This document shows positions 1 through 11,182 of a DNA stretch of 64,000 nucleotides, piece after piece (within the stretch, counting starts at the first letter, position 1; each line of letters starts with the position of its first letter). The stretch is from Volvox africanus (Eukaryota > Chlorophyta > Chlorophyceae > Chlamydomonadales > Volvocaceae), in the NCBI GenBank assembly GCA_030268105.1, contig BSDZ01000024.1:1116001-1180000 (forward strand), read 5' to 3'. Made by a program: the position numbers and the translations under genes. Under the pieces are notes generated by a model that was not told the origin of the DNA, did no database searches, and worked only from the letters and a program-made list of their open reading frames with translations.

Positions 1-3000
1 GACCTGCTGGGCCGGGTGCTGGCGCCACGAGCGGGGCAGGACACAACCTTACTAATCAGTGGTGAGTGGGTGGGCCCTATCCTCAATAACAAGCTCCGTA
101 CACACACATTTATGCATGATATAATGTGTACATATGAGTGGTGTTACATATATAAACACGTCTTCTTCTTTTCTGTCTCTCATATTATATACAAAAAGAA
201 GAGAAAAACACCCGAAAGTGATGTACGGGTGTACGGGTACAAGTACGGGTCCAAGTGCTCGTAATTGGGAGGGAGGAGCGGAAGCGAGCGAATCACCGAT
301 TATCGAATGTCCCCTCGTGTCCAGCGATGAAACGTGGGAGCAAACTGGACGGCTGTTAGGCGGGTATTATTACTGTTTGAGACACAACAAAACCAGGGAA
401 ATCAGAGGAAGTTGTACCAGGGCAGTTTGGCTCGGGGCGTCAGCCTGACGCCAGGGGTTATTGTCAAGGGGTAAATCCTCCCCGGCGCCTTTCCAATTGC
501 GGATGTGAACCTGCACTCCAGACGTTCAGAACAGTACGGCACTATGGGAGCAGCTGCCCGAAGAGGTCATGGATATCGCCCTCAAGCTGCACCACAATAC
601 CTTCCGCCGGCTGCTGACGCGGTACGACGGGTACGAAAGCGGTACAGGTGAGTACGATAGCAATAAGGCATAAAAGGCGATCTGGGCTTTTGCTGGGCCA
701 AGGCCGTGCGGCTAAGCTTAGGTTCATCGCCTCAGCATTTTATCCAGCAGCTGTACTTCTGGGGTTTTGGGGTTTTTCGTTCTAAGCTCCGTCGTTTTTG
801 TCTGTTTCTACCCGTCATATCAAATTACAATAATGACCCGCGCATGGCATGTCATTAGGATTCGCCGTTGGGGTTAGGGTTTTACCATTGCCTAACCTAA
901 ACCCCTGCCAGACGACGCTTCTCACGCCTGCGTATTTCCCTTGTGCGTACAATCCCGTACAATAATGTACTGTAATAATGTAATATCGTACAGAGGGAGA
1001 CTCATTCATCCTGGCCTTTTCGGAACCGGGCAACGCGGTCGCATTTGCAGCCGCTTGCCAGGTGAGAATATCGTGTCGAGCTTTCCTGTTTCTATCCCGG
1101 TCATATATGATGTGTTTTATATATGATCTGATATATGATGTTATGTATGTCTTTATGTATTTATGTATATATGAATATATATGTATATATGTACATCGTA
1201 TCTAATTATATATGTCGAATGCTCATTTACGACACTCCACCAAAACCAAAACCCGCGCACAAACTCAATGACATGCATGGGTCCAAAACACACACACATA
1301 CACACACATGTCTCGGGAAAAGTACCTGCACGCCCCGAAACCTCCTCGCGGCTCCGCTCTATTTGCAGGTGGATCTGCTGCTCCAAGAATGGCCACAAGA
1401 ACTGTTGGAGCAACCTGACGGCGAGGTCGTACTCGTAGACCCACGGGACGGTGAGGCGGCTCAGCAGGCCGCAGCACTCACCGCAGATCTCCGCCGCTTT
1501 GCCAATCGAGCGAGTTCCGGGCCGTCGGCGTCTCTCCTCTCCTCCTTTGCAGTCCGCCTGCGTGCCAGTGCCTCCAACGCACTCCGGGGCACCCCCATTT
1601 CCCCGCAGCCTTCACAGTCGCTGCCGATGGGTCATGGGCCGTACGGGCCATACCCACTGGCGGCGGCGGGCGGTACCGCAACCCGTGGCGCGAGCATGTT
1701 TGACTTATCGTACGACGGCCATCTGTGCAACGGCAATAGCAACGGCTTATTAAACAGTGGACGCAGTAGAAGTGTAGATTTCGGAGCCCAGCACGGGCAG
1801 TACGGCGGGCAGCCAGGTGCTGCCGCTGCCGCAGCTGCCTTGTTAGATGGTGCAAACGGCAGCCAATGCGGCGGCAGCGGCGGGCCCGCCGTGCACCCTC
1901 CCGAACTGCTTCCAATGAAGAGCATGGCAAGTCGCGGCGCGCCGTACAGTCATCCGCCAGTTATCGTCAGCATCCAAAGTCTCAACCCCCGCAACGGCGC
2001 CGCTTTGGCTCCGTTAACTAGCGGCAGTTGTGATGTCCTGGTACGGCCGGAAAATCTCAGTGTGGGTGGCGGCAGCATTGGCGGCGGCAGCGTCAGCAAC
2101 GGCGGCGGGGCTGGGATCAGCATTGGTATCGGCAACGGCAACTGCGGCGGCGGCGGCGGCGCCGCTGCCGCCAGTAAACTCTTTGCGACGCGTCCAGAGC
2201 GCGGCGGACTGGGTTTGAGCTTCCCGCCGCCGTTGCTGCCAACACTCCGGGAAGCGCCGCCGTCGCCTTGGGTGGTGCCGCGAAGCAGTAATTGGGGCGC
2301 TGCACTTCAGTCCTCTTTTCCGCCGGTGCCCATTCAGGAGGCTACGGCGGCGGTCATGGGCGGTCAGGCTCTGAAGGTTAGCTCCGCCTAAAGAGAGATT
2401 GCAACTTCATCGAGCTGAATCGACCCGGGGGCCCTGTACCGCCTCTGCCTGCCCCTTCATCCTCATCCTCATCCTCACCTGTCTCGGCAGCGTGAAAGCC
2501 GGGAAGCTGCGAACCTGTCCGTCCCCTTTCCTCTATCCCTGCCACGCCGAATTTTCGATCCGCAACCTAACGCATGCACGCCTCTCCCTCTCTCCCTCTC
2601 TCCCTCTCTCCCTCTCTCCCTCTCTCCCTCTCTCCCTCTCTCCCTCTCTCCCTCTCTCCCTCTCTCCCTCTCCTCATCTCTCCTCATCTCTCCCTCCTTG
2701 ACCCCCCTTCCCTCCCTTTTTCCCTCCTTGAACCAGAGCCTTCTGGTGGCCCTTCCCACTGGTCGTGTGGCCCTGGTGGCGTACCGGGGCCTGAGGGTGC
2801 GCATGGGGCTCCACTCGGGGCTGGAGGACCCCCAACACATCGTCTTTAATAAGGTGGCCAGTGCGTATAAATACCAAGGTGGGGGAGGGTGGGGGAGGGC
2901 ATATGTGTATGCGTGTGTGTTTTCGTAAGACGTTACAGGTTGTGGTTGTGGCAATGGTGATAGGTGCGGCCCACCAACCTAATCTGGGCTGCGGAGCCGG

Positions 3001-6000
3001 CCCTGCCTGCTTCTCTCTGCCCTGCTAGAGGGACGACCGGAGGCATACGGATATGCGCGTGGGTGTATGGGTGTATGGTTGGATGAGGTCGGGTGGGACT
3101 GCGAGCCACCGTGAAGGGAAAGACATTGACAGAAGACGACGTGTAAGCCAATTGCTGCAGAATTGATCGCTGTGCTAATTTCTGTTTATTTCTGCGACCT
3201 TATTCGGGTGGTCTGTGATCAGTTCGCCCTGGCCGTCCACTCCTGCTCCGCCCCTTCGTCTTTTTCGTTCTTTTGGCTTCCTAGGGTACTTGATAGGTTC
3301 TTAGATGGGGCATGTTCCCCATGTACGTGAGGACTATGTAATTGTCCATTATTTGCCTCCTCTCCACACCCCTTCCCCCCACACCCCTTCCCCCCACACT
3401 CCGCACCCCACCATCCTCCAACTCCCGCCCTCCTGTAAGGCCCTTTTGCTGAGACCGCCCGCTGCACCATCGACGCCGCACCGGGTGGCATGGTGGTCCT
3501 GTCTAGCCAGACCTTCGCCCGCCTCCGTCACCGCGAAGCCACCCCTGGAGAGGCGGGGACGGCACCGCCTAAGAAGCGCGCCCCTAGCCATGGCCAGGAA
3601 GCTCTCGTACTTTATGCCGGACACCATTTGCTGAGAACCACGCCGCCGCGACCGCCGCCGCGACCGCCAGCAGCGGCAGCGGCAGCGGTTGGTGTACTTC
3701 GCAAAATGGGAAGTCATATTCTTATCGGCAGTTTCCGTGCCAGTAGCGCCGCCGGTACCGTTTTACAAAGTAACAGTCTTCGGATAGTCTCCGTCACCAG
3801 TGGCAGTGGCAGCGGCAGCGGGTGCGTCACCGCCGTGGGCAGTGGTGGCAGCGACACGGCGGCTGAAACCGCCGTCGCAACCACAATGGCCGGGTGCGAC
3901 GGTGGCGGCGGCGGTAGCGGTGGAGGTGGAGGTGGCGGTGGCGGTGGCGGTGGCGGTGGCGGTGGCGGTGGCGGTGGCGGCGTTTGCGGCGGCGGTGGTG
4001 GCGGTGGGAGCCGTTCTGTGGTGCGCTTCACCGTTGAGGCGGCGAGATCGGCGGAGGCAAATAATGAGGACGAGGATATTACGGCAGAGGGTACGGCACT
4101 GTACCAGGCCGTACCGACGATGCTGTCGTGTCGATTGGCGTTGACCGGATCTCTGGTCAGTAAGCGGGTGGTGCAGCTGAGTAGCTTGCAGGCGCCGATT
4201 GGCTACATCAGCGTGGCCTTCATGGTAAGGTGCACGGTGTACGGCGTGTACGGCAAATCATTCATAAGTGACGCAAACACTACGGATGTCTTTCGTACCT
4301 CCCTCTGTTCGAACTCATGAGCTAGAGCTAGTTCTTGATGTCAAGCAGCAAATGCATGTAATGTAGTGCCCGGATAATGCAAAAGGCCTTCTGGGCGAGA
4401 GTTTACGACAAATCAGGAATCCTCTCCCCCTCCTCCCCTCCTCTCCTCTCCTCTCCCCTCCCCTTCCCCTCCTCTCCCCTCCTCTCCCCCTCCACCTCCA
4501 CCACCTCCTCCTCCACCTGCTCCTCCTCCGCCCTCTCTCTCCCTCTGTCTGTTCCGCCTCCTCGCCGCAGTACGTGGTGGGGGCCTCCACACTCCTCACG
4601 GAAATACCTGGTCCCGCCAAGCGCGCTCTGGATCAGTTCCAGCGCCTGGTGTACCGACTGCTGGGGGCTAAGGGCGGGTACCTAGTGGAGGGCGAGGCGG
4701 GCCTGGTGCTTGCGGCCTTCAGCTCACCGGTTGCGGCCGTGGAGTGGGCTCTCGACTGCGTGGCAGGACTGAAGAAGCTGGTGCGTGTATGTGTGCGTGC
4801 GTGTATTTATGTACCCTGTGTGCGTATGGTTTGTGCTTGTTAACCTAGTGACTTCCATGGTGGCTGCTAGTGACGGGGTCCACCGATTCCTCCCTTTGTG
4901 TTCCTAGCTGTTCCGCACTCACCCTACCATCACCATACAAAGGAAGTAATCTCTCACTCTCTCTCTCACACCGCCACCCTTAAAGGGAAGGGGCCCGAGC
5001 CATCTGCTCTCACCTCATCAGAACCTCATCAGCATCAAGTGTTGTTTACTGCTGCGTCTCTGTCATACATGCATACATTTATTATACCCATCCATCTTAT
5101 CGGTTTCTTCGCATCTTTGCACATTAGGCTCCCTATCCCTCAGCCCCTGCCATTCTCCCTCGCCCCCTCCTTTCTGCTGGTTTCGTGTATTCGTCCTCTC
5201 CCCTCCCCTCCCCTTCCCCCGCGCCCCGTCCCCGCTCTGTTTGACAGTTGTGACATCAACGGTACAGCATGTTATGTCATAAACCATTTAGGTAGGGACT
5301 CTTACGCCCCCCAATCCCAATCCCAACCCCAACCCCAACCCCAACCCGCTCACCTACCCGCCCTTGAACAAAAGGCCTGGGAGCCAGAGTTGCTGAGCCA
5401 CTGGTTGTGCGAGGAAGTGCTGTCAGTGGGTCTACGGAGCGATGGGATGGTGGAGCTGGATGACGAGGAATTGGCTGAAGGGAAGGAGGCGGGAGGCGAT
5501 GGCGGCAGCGGCGACGGTGCGGTCACCAAAGGCGTCGGCGGTGGTGGTGATGGTGGTGATGGTGGTGCTGCTAGTGGTGCTGGTGGTGATGGTGATGGTG
5601 CTGGTGCTAGTGCTGGTGCTGGTGCTGGTGCTGGTGCTAGTGACGCTGCAGCCGCGGGTGATACTGGTGGTGGGGGTGCAGCAGGCGGAGGTGAAGGCGA
5701 CGGAGGCGGACGTGAGGGCCGAAGGTCTCTGTCGAAATCGGCGTCGGGTCCGGGGCGCAGTCTTCGCCGTGGGCTGTCCCGCATGCCGAGCATGGCACGA
5801 CTGGGGGCCATGGCCACAACACGCCGAGTTCTGGAGCGGGGACTGAGAATAAAGGTGAGAACGAAACTACGTACGTACCACTTAAGCGGTTGATCGATAT
5901 CCCCTCCGATGTCCTCTGCCTCTTCTAGCATCCAGCAACCCGACCTCATATATACATATATACATATTCATTTTAAAAGTAATATAAATATGCATGTATA

Positions 6001-6506
6001 CATATATGTTGCTATTGGTTTTTAATAAATAAGTGCTGCGTCATCATCGCGCAGTTTGATTTCCCATTCGTTCGTGCGTTTGTTGAATTTTTTCTTTATC
6101 GCTTATCTGGCTGGTTGTGCACTTGTCCGCCTGGATGCCACAGGTTGGCCTGGATGCGGGTATGGCCGCTCATTCACTCAACGAAGCTTCCGGAAGACTG
6201 ACCTATCGCGGTAAGGTGATGAACCGCGCCTCCCGCGTCGCCGGCAAGGCGGCAGCAGGGCAGGTGGTGTGCACAGACGCCTGCTGGCGCGGTTGCCTAG
6301 AGGGCGCCTCGGCCGCTGCAGCTGCCAACGACAATGGTGTTGACGAGTGTGGCAGTGGTGCACTGGACTCCTCGGATGGTGCTGATGAAACCGCCAGCAG
6401 CGAGAGCGATTCGATTGGGGGACTTGTGGGAATTAGCCTAGGGAAAGTTGCGTTAAAAGGCGTTAGTGCCCCCGTTGAACTTATCCAATGCATGAGAGGA
6501 AAATAA
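1..6506 (+). CDS. tandem class III nucleotide cyclase-domain protein (3' part, partial)
   Basis: Nine exons give an open frame of 1,080 residues to the stop: 1-61, 522-647, 994-1061, 1369-2376, 2737-2878, 3440-4224, 4571-4780, 5375-5854 and 6144-6506. The 5' part lies outside the window. Phases agree at every junction; only the 5375 acceptor has a weak pyrimidine tract. Domain 1 runs from about residue 5 and shows SDVQNST and EGDSFILAF, carrying the two metal-binding Asp of class III cyclases, then LRVRMGLHSG. It is broken by a ~290-residue Gly/Ala/Ser-rich insert (exon 4). Domain 2 starts near YVVGASTLL and ends with LTYRGKVMNRASRVAG, which carries the Asn/Arg transition-state pair. A poly-Gly tract (GGTGGC repeats, about 3900-4005) and a second Gly/Ala-rich insert (exon 8) are volvocine-style insertions. 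By family knowledge such proteins make cAMP or cGMP. The substrate is unclear because the usual base-recognition Lys and Asp are not conserved. Confidence 0.85.
2581..2691 (+). repeat. TCTCCCTC octamer microsatellite in cyclase intron 4
   Basis: About 13 head-to-tail copies of an 8-bp CT-rich unit lie inside the intron between the exons ending at 2376 and starting at 2737. The tract is polypyrimidine on the coding strand and sits just upstream of the acceptor region. Confidence 0.9.
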
Positions 6507-6767
6507 TAATATTATTGGAATAATGAAATAGAGAAGATGAGCCCACTTCTTCTACACATCTACACATCTACATGTATGCGCACGCAAGTGCATCTATGTC
6601 TTCATGTCATCTTCAATTCTGCTGACGAGAAACGGCGTACGTAGCGGCTGTCAGGAGTCTGCATCGCCAGCTGCAATCCAGCTATATGTGCGTGAAGAGC
6701 AAGGGCGGGGCCATCCATGCATCCGTCCATACGTTGATACATCCATACGTTCTGCCTGCTGGCAGTG

Positions 6768-6768
6768 G

Positions 6769-6799
<31 letters not shown>
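6768..6799 (+). repeat. (GAT)n microsatellite
   Basis: About ten perfect GAT/ATG trinucleotide units in the intergenic region downstream of the cyclase stop codon. Confidence 0.9.
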
Positions 6800-8659
6800 C
6801 TATCCAAACATACAGCTTTTCATTGATATGCGTGCATGGCTGCTATAGCCAGCAAAGAACATGCAAAATAGCGACATTATATATGAAATAACAACTAACG
6901 GCAGCAAGCAAGCAATGGCTGTATATGGGTGTGCACGCGCGTATGCATGGTGTTCGTTGTATTATGCGGCGGTGGAGCATCCGCTAGCGAACGAAGGGGG
7001 GCAGGTTTCTTGCTGCTGCTGCATTTCATCCCCCCCCGGAAGTTGTTATTAGTTGTTTGATCGGTATTGCTATTGCTATTGGTTCCGGCCGGTAGCTAGT
7101 CGGACATCAGCGTGTCTCAAGGGAGGGAGGGCCCGACAGGGTGCAGGTACATATCAGCCCCAGGTACACTACATATGCATCACACCGACGACTCCCTCCT
7201 GCTTCAGGGTTAGGTATCGCGCGTGTTGCTATGCATGGCCGGGTGCTGGGTGTGTATCCTTGTATTCGCTCGTATACAAGCAAACATACCCTACCCGGCA
7301 ATCAAGCCATCCATGCAAACTTACTATATAAACTTACTAACTATATATATATATGTGCATGTGTGTGTGTGTGCGTGTGTGTGTCTGTGTGTATATATTC
7401 AGCAGCTAGATGCTGCTAGCTGTTAAATATCTCATCGCGGTATGTAGGTACGTTAGGATGTAGCAGACACACCCGTGTTGTGAGGGTGCCTGTGCAACGC
7501 ATGCAACCGCCCGGACAGTCGCTTGTGCTGGACATTGTGGCAGCGGCAAGCAAGCAAGGAACGAAGGGGCGTGTGGACGGACGGAGGCAACGAGTTCTCA
7601 TCTAGGCATGCAGCGGCTGTGTGTAAGCATGTTCGTGCATGCATCTGACTATATCTAATGACGTGGCAGCAGTTATGTATTGCGTAAGTGCGTCGTGGCG
7701 ACTGCTTACTTGGTACATTGGCTAGGCGGGTTCGTGTACTCGATCAGGACATTGTTGCAGGTAGGTATATGGCAGACGAAGGCAATCATCTTGCGTGTAA
7801 TATGCGAACAGAATGAATGTTAGGTACACACCCTGCATGGTAGGCTCCTGGCGAATCATCAGCATCGGACAATCATCACGCATGTGAAAACCTATGAATA
7901 TGTTGTGCTCAAGCTCGGGTGGCGAAAGATGTGTTGTGTGTATGTGTTGACGCCGGCTGCTGCTGTTGACATATAGCATGCCGAGGAAAAGATTATTTGT
8001 CCACGAAGCAAACGGATGGCACATACGGTACATATTAGTCCGGTCACTTACTGGATGCGGATGCACGCATTGCTGGCGGCGGGGCCAGCAGCGAGCGAGC
8101 TGTGCTGGGGGCAAGCAAGCAGTTGCTTGGCTGTGTGTTTTGCATGCAGGGCACACTGCTGTGTCTGGACTTTGGAAGCGCACCGTAATTCATATGATAT
8201 TAGTGCAGACAAGGGCGGGTATCTGACAAAAGCAGAATGAAAAACTTGAACAATTTTAACCAATCAAATAATTGGAGTAGGTTTTGGACAAGACAGTGAT
8301 GGTGAGTAGCAAGCACAAGTTATCATGAAGCTACGGAGCTATGTACCTAGCAACCGGCTTTCCTTTATTCCTAACTGCTGCATGTATATAAAGCAATCTT
8401 GTTAGCGGTGATTAGTTGTAAGTTTCTTCCGTTACTCGTACGTTAGGTGCTTGTCATCAGACGTAACAAATACTTTTATATCATGTATTAAGGGCAACAC
8501 GTACCCTAAGATCAATTAGGGCGCCATGCTTGCTTATCAGAATCTGTAAGATCAATCCGGAGTGCCATCGGCTTGTTTCTGATCGAGAACTGGGGTGGTA
8601 AAGGATCTACGGGGGCCCCAGTGAGAGTATGAGCAGTAAGGGTTCCACGGCTTGCACAG

Positions 8660-8763
8660 TGTAGTATGCTGGGGTATCTACGGGCAGTGTCAAAGGATCC
8701 TGGACCTCAGATGGTCATCCTTCCGATCGGGCCTTCCTTGGCCGACACAACACAGATACAACA
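8660..8763 (+). mobile_element. mini-element family copy 1 (TG...CA ends)
   Basis: A 104-bp copy that starts TGTAGTATGC and ends GATACAACA. The ends form an imperfect terminal inverted repeat (TGTAGTATG against TGTTGTATC, 7 of 9). Flanks are CACAG on the left and CACGG on the right, a 4-of-5 target duplication. It is closely similar along its whole length to the copy inside the LINE at 28542-28647. Confidence 0.7.
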
Positions 8764-10157
8764 CACGGTCGTGGCCTTGTCTGCCCTCACTGGCTGGACC
8801 CATCAGCGGTTGAATGCTCCTCCTGGGGAAGATCGAACGCATGGTCTCTAAAAGACAAAAACCTCCACCTAAAGGCCAGTAGGTGGTTAAGATGGGGCTG
8901 GCACATCGATAAGAGGGGCCGCAGAGAGCAAGAGAATCTGCGAAATCAAACAAACGATGAACCCTAGCGGTCCCAAAAATGGGGTACACGTGTCCAATGC
9001 TCTACAAATAACCCCCTGGGTTCCCTTCAACACACCCCAGCCTAAGGGCGGCGTAACAACAACAAAATCATATACATAATCAGAAACAGAAACAGAAACA
9101 GAAATTCCACATAGGGTGAAGCTCACACCATGGGATGCGTACCTAGTTTAGGTACAAGGATTCGAAGACAGCGGAAGATTTGGAAGCGAGGAGGTTACAA
9201 TCTCATTGTAGAATGATGTGCGTAGGCTATCAGAGCCAAAGTTTCTTGCCCTAACCAGAAGCTAGATGCTCAAGCTTATCGAAGATAGCAGTCAAGGGAT
9301 GACTTGATGATAACTTGATGACATGATCGCAACTTTATATCTTGATGATTAGACAGGCCGCGATGAGCACGAAGTATTTGCATTTCGGGCAGGAGTAGAC
9401 GTCCATCGAGATCGTATGTTGTCCAATAGGAGGACGTAAAACTCTGATCCACAACAAGGATTGTCATATAAAAAGCCTTCATTTCATCAGTGCAATGTCG
9501 CTTATTGCGTGCAATAATAATAATATATATATATATACTAGATATTATATATATAATCTCTAGTATATAATCTCTAGTATAATCTATATATATACATATA
9601 TATACATATATATGCATATATATAGAGAGAGATAACGGATCTATTATTATATTTAGCATAATGCATAAAGCGCCGCAAGATTGCGCTTGGGAATGCATGC
9701 GTAGTGCCGTTCGCTCGTCAGGGGACGATGGCGACTTATGCTTTGCAACACAACACTCCTACTTGCATGCATTCATCCATATCTATCTGGAGGTTGTTAG
9801 TGCGGTTGCCTTCATTTCAGCCAATGGTTGATATGTATGGCTGTGTGCGTGGTGTCTAGAGCCGTATTTCTAATAATTTCTATCCATGCGATCCGTTGAA
9901 TTTTTTTGTTGATTCAGACGCAGGGCTAATCATGAGGGGGCTGCGACGTCATAACGAGTAGGAATATGGTTACACTGCCCCCTAGGTTTGTGTGTTTTAT
10001 TGTGAACTCCGAGAGCTAAAATAGTAAATTCCATTCGCTGTGCACGCATACCCCCATTGTTGGGGCAGCTAGGGTTCACTGGCAGATTTCGATGATACTA
10101 AGAGCCGTACGGTCCTCACTCCTCATCAACTCACTGGGGCCCTCCCATATCCTTAAC

Positions 10158-11182
10158 CCCTCTCCCTCTCCCTCTCCCTCTCCCTCTCCCTCTCCCTCTC
10201 CCTCTCCCTCTCCCTCTCCCTCTCCCTCTCCCTCTCCCTCTCCCTCTCCCTCTCCCTCTCCCTCTCCCTCTCCCTCTCCCTCTCCCTCTCCCTCTCCCTC
10301 TTCCTCTCCCTCTCCCTCTCCCTCTCCCTCTCCCTCTCCCTCTCCCTCTCCCTCTCCCTCTCCCTCTCCCTCTCCCTCTCCCTCTCTCTCTCCCTCTCCC
10401 TCTCCCTCTCCCTCTCCCTCTCCCTCTCCCTCTCCCTCTCCCTCTCCCTCTCCCTCTCCTCTCCCTCTTCCTCTCCCTCTCCCTCTCCCTCTCCCTCTCC
10501 CTCTCCCTCTCCCTCTCCCTCTCCCTCTCCCTCTCCCTCTCCCTCTCCCTCTCCCTCTCTCTCTCCCTCTCCCTCTCCCTCTCCCTCTCCCTCTCCCTCT
10601 CCCTCTCCCTCTCCCTCTCCCTCTCCCTCTCCCTCTCCCTCTCCCTCTCCCTCTCCCTCTCCCTCTCCCTCTCCCTCTCCCTCTCCCTCTCCCTCTCCCT
10701 CTCCCTCTCCCTCTCCCTCTCCCTCTCCCTCTCCCTCTCCCTCTCCCTCTCCCTCTCCCTCTCCCTCTCCCTCTCCCTCTCCCTCTCCCTCTCCCTCTCC
10801 CTCTCCCTCTCCCTCTCCCTCTCCCTCTCCCTCTCCCTCTCCCTCTCCCTCTCCCTCTCCCTCTCCCTCTCCCTCTCCCTCTCCCTCTCCCTCTCCCTCT
10901 CCCTCTCCCTCTCCCTCTCCCTCTCCCTCTCCCTCTCCCTCTCCCTCTCCCTCTCCCTCTCCCTCTCCCTCTCCCTCTCCCTCTCCCTCTCCCTCTCCCT
11001 CTCCCTCTCCCTCTCCCTCTCCCTCTCCCTCTCCCTCTCCCTCTCCCTCTCCCTCTCCCTCTCCCTCTCCCTCTCCCTCTCCCTCTCCCTCTCCCTCTCC
11101 CTCTCCCTCTCCCTCTCCCTCTCCCTCTCCCTCTCCCTCTCCCTCTCCCTCTCCCTCTCCCTCTCCCTCTCCCTCTCCCTCT
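10158..11182 (+). repeat. ~1 kb (TCCCTC)n hexanucleotide array
   Basis: About 170 copies of a 6-bp unit. The left 400 bp carry a few interruptions (CTTCCT and CTCTCTCT variants near 10300, 10385, 10455-10470 and 10555). From about 10567 to 11182 the array appears perfect over ~600 bp. One strand is pure pyrimidine, and the other repeats GGGAGA, which has G-quadruplex potential. The very long open frames that cross it in several frames are by-products of the repeat. Confidence 0.95.

Noticed and set aside
2581..2691. Possible CRISPR-like array
   Set aside because: Units are contiguous 8-mers with no spacers, and the genome is eukaryotic.
3714..4031. Minus-strand poly-Pro frame opposite the cyclase
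   Set aside because: It is the antisense of the poly-Gly tract in exon 6 of the cyclase gene.
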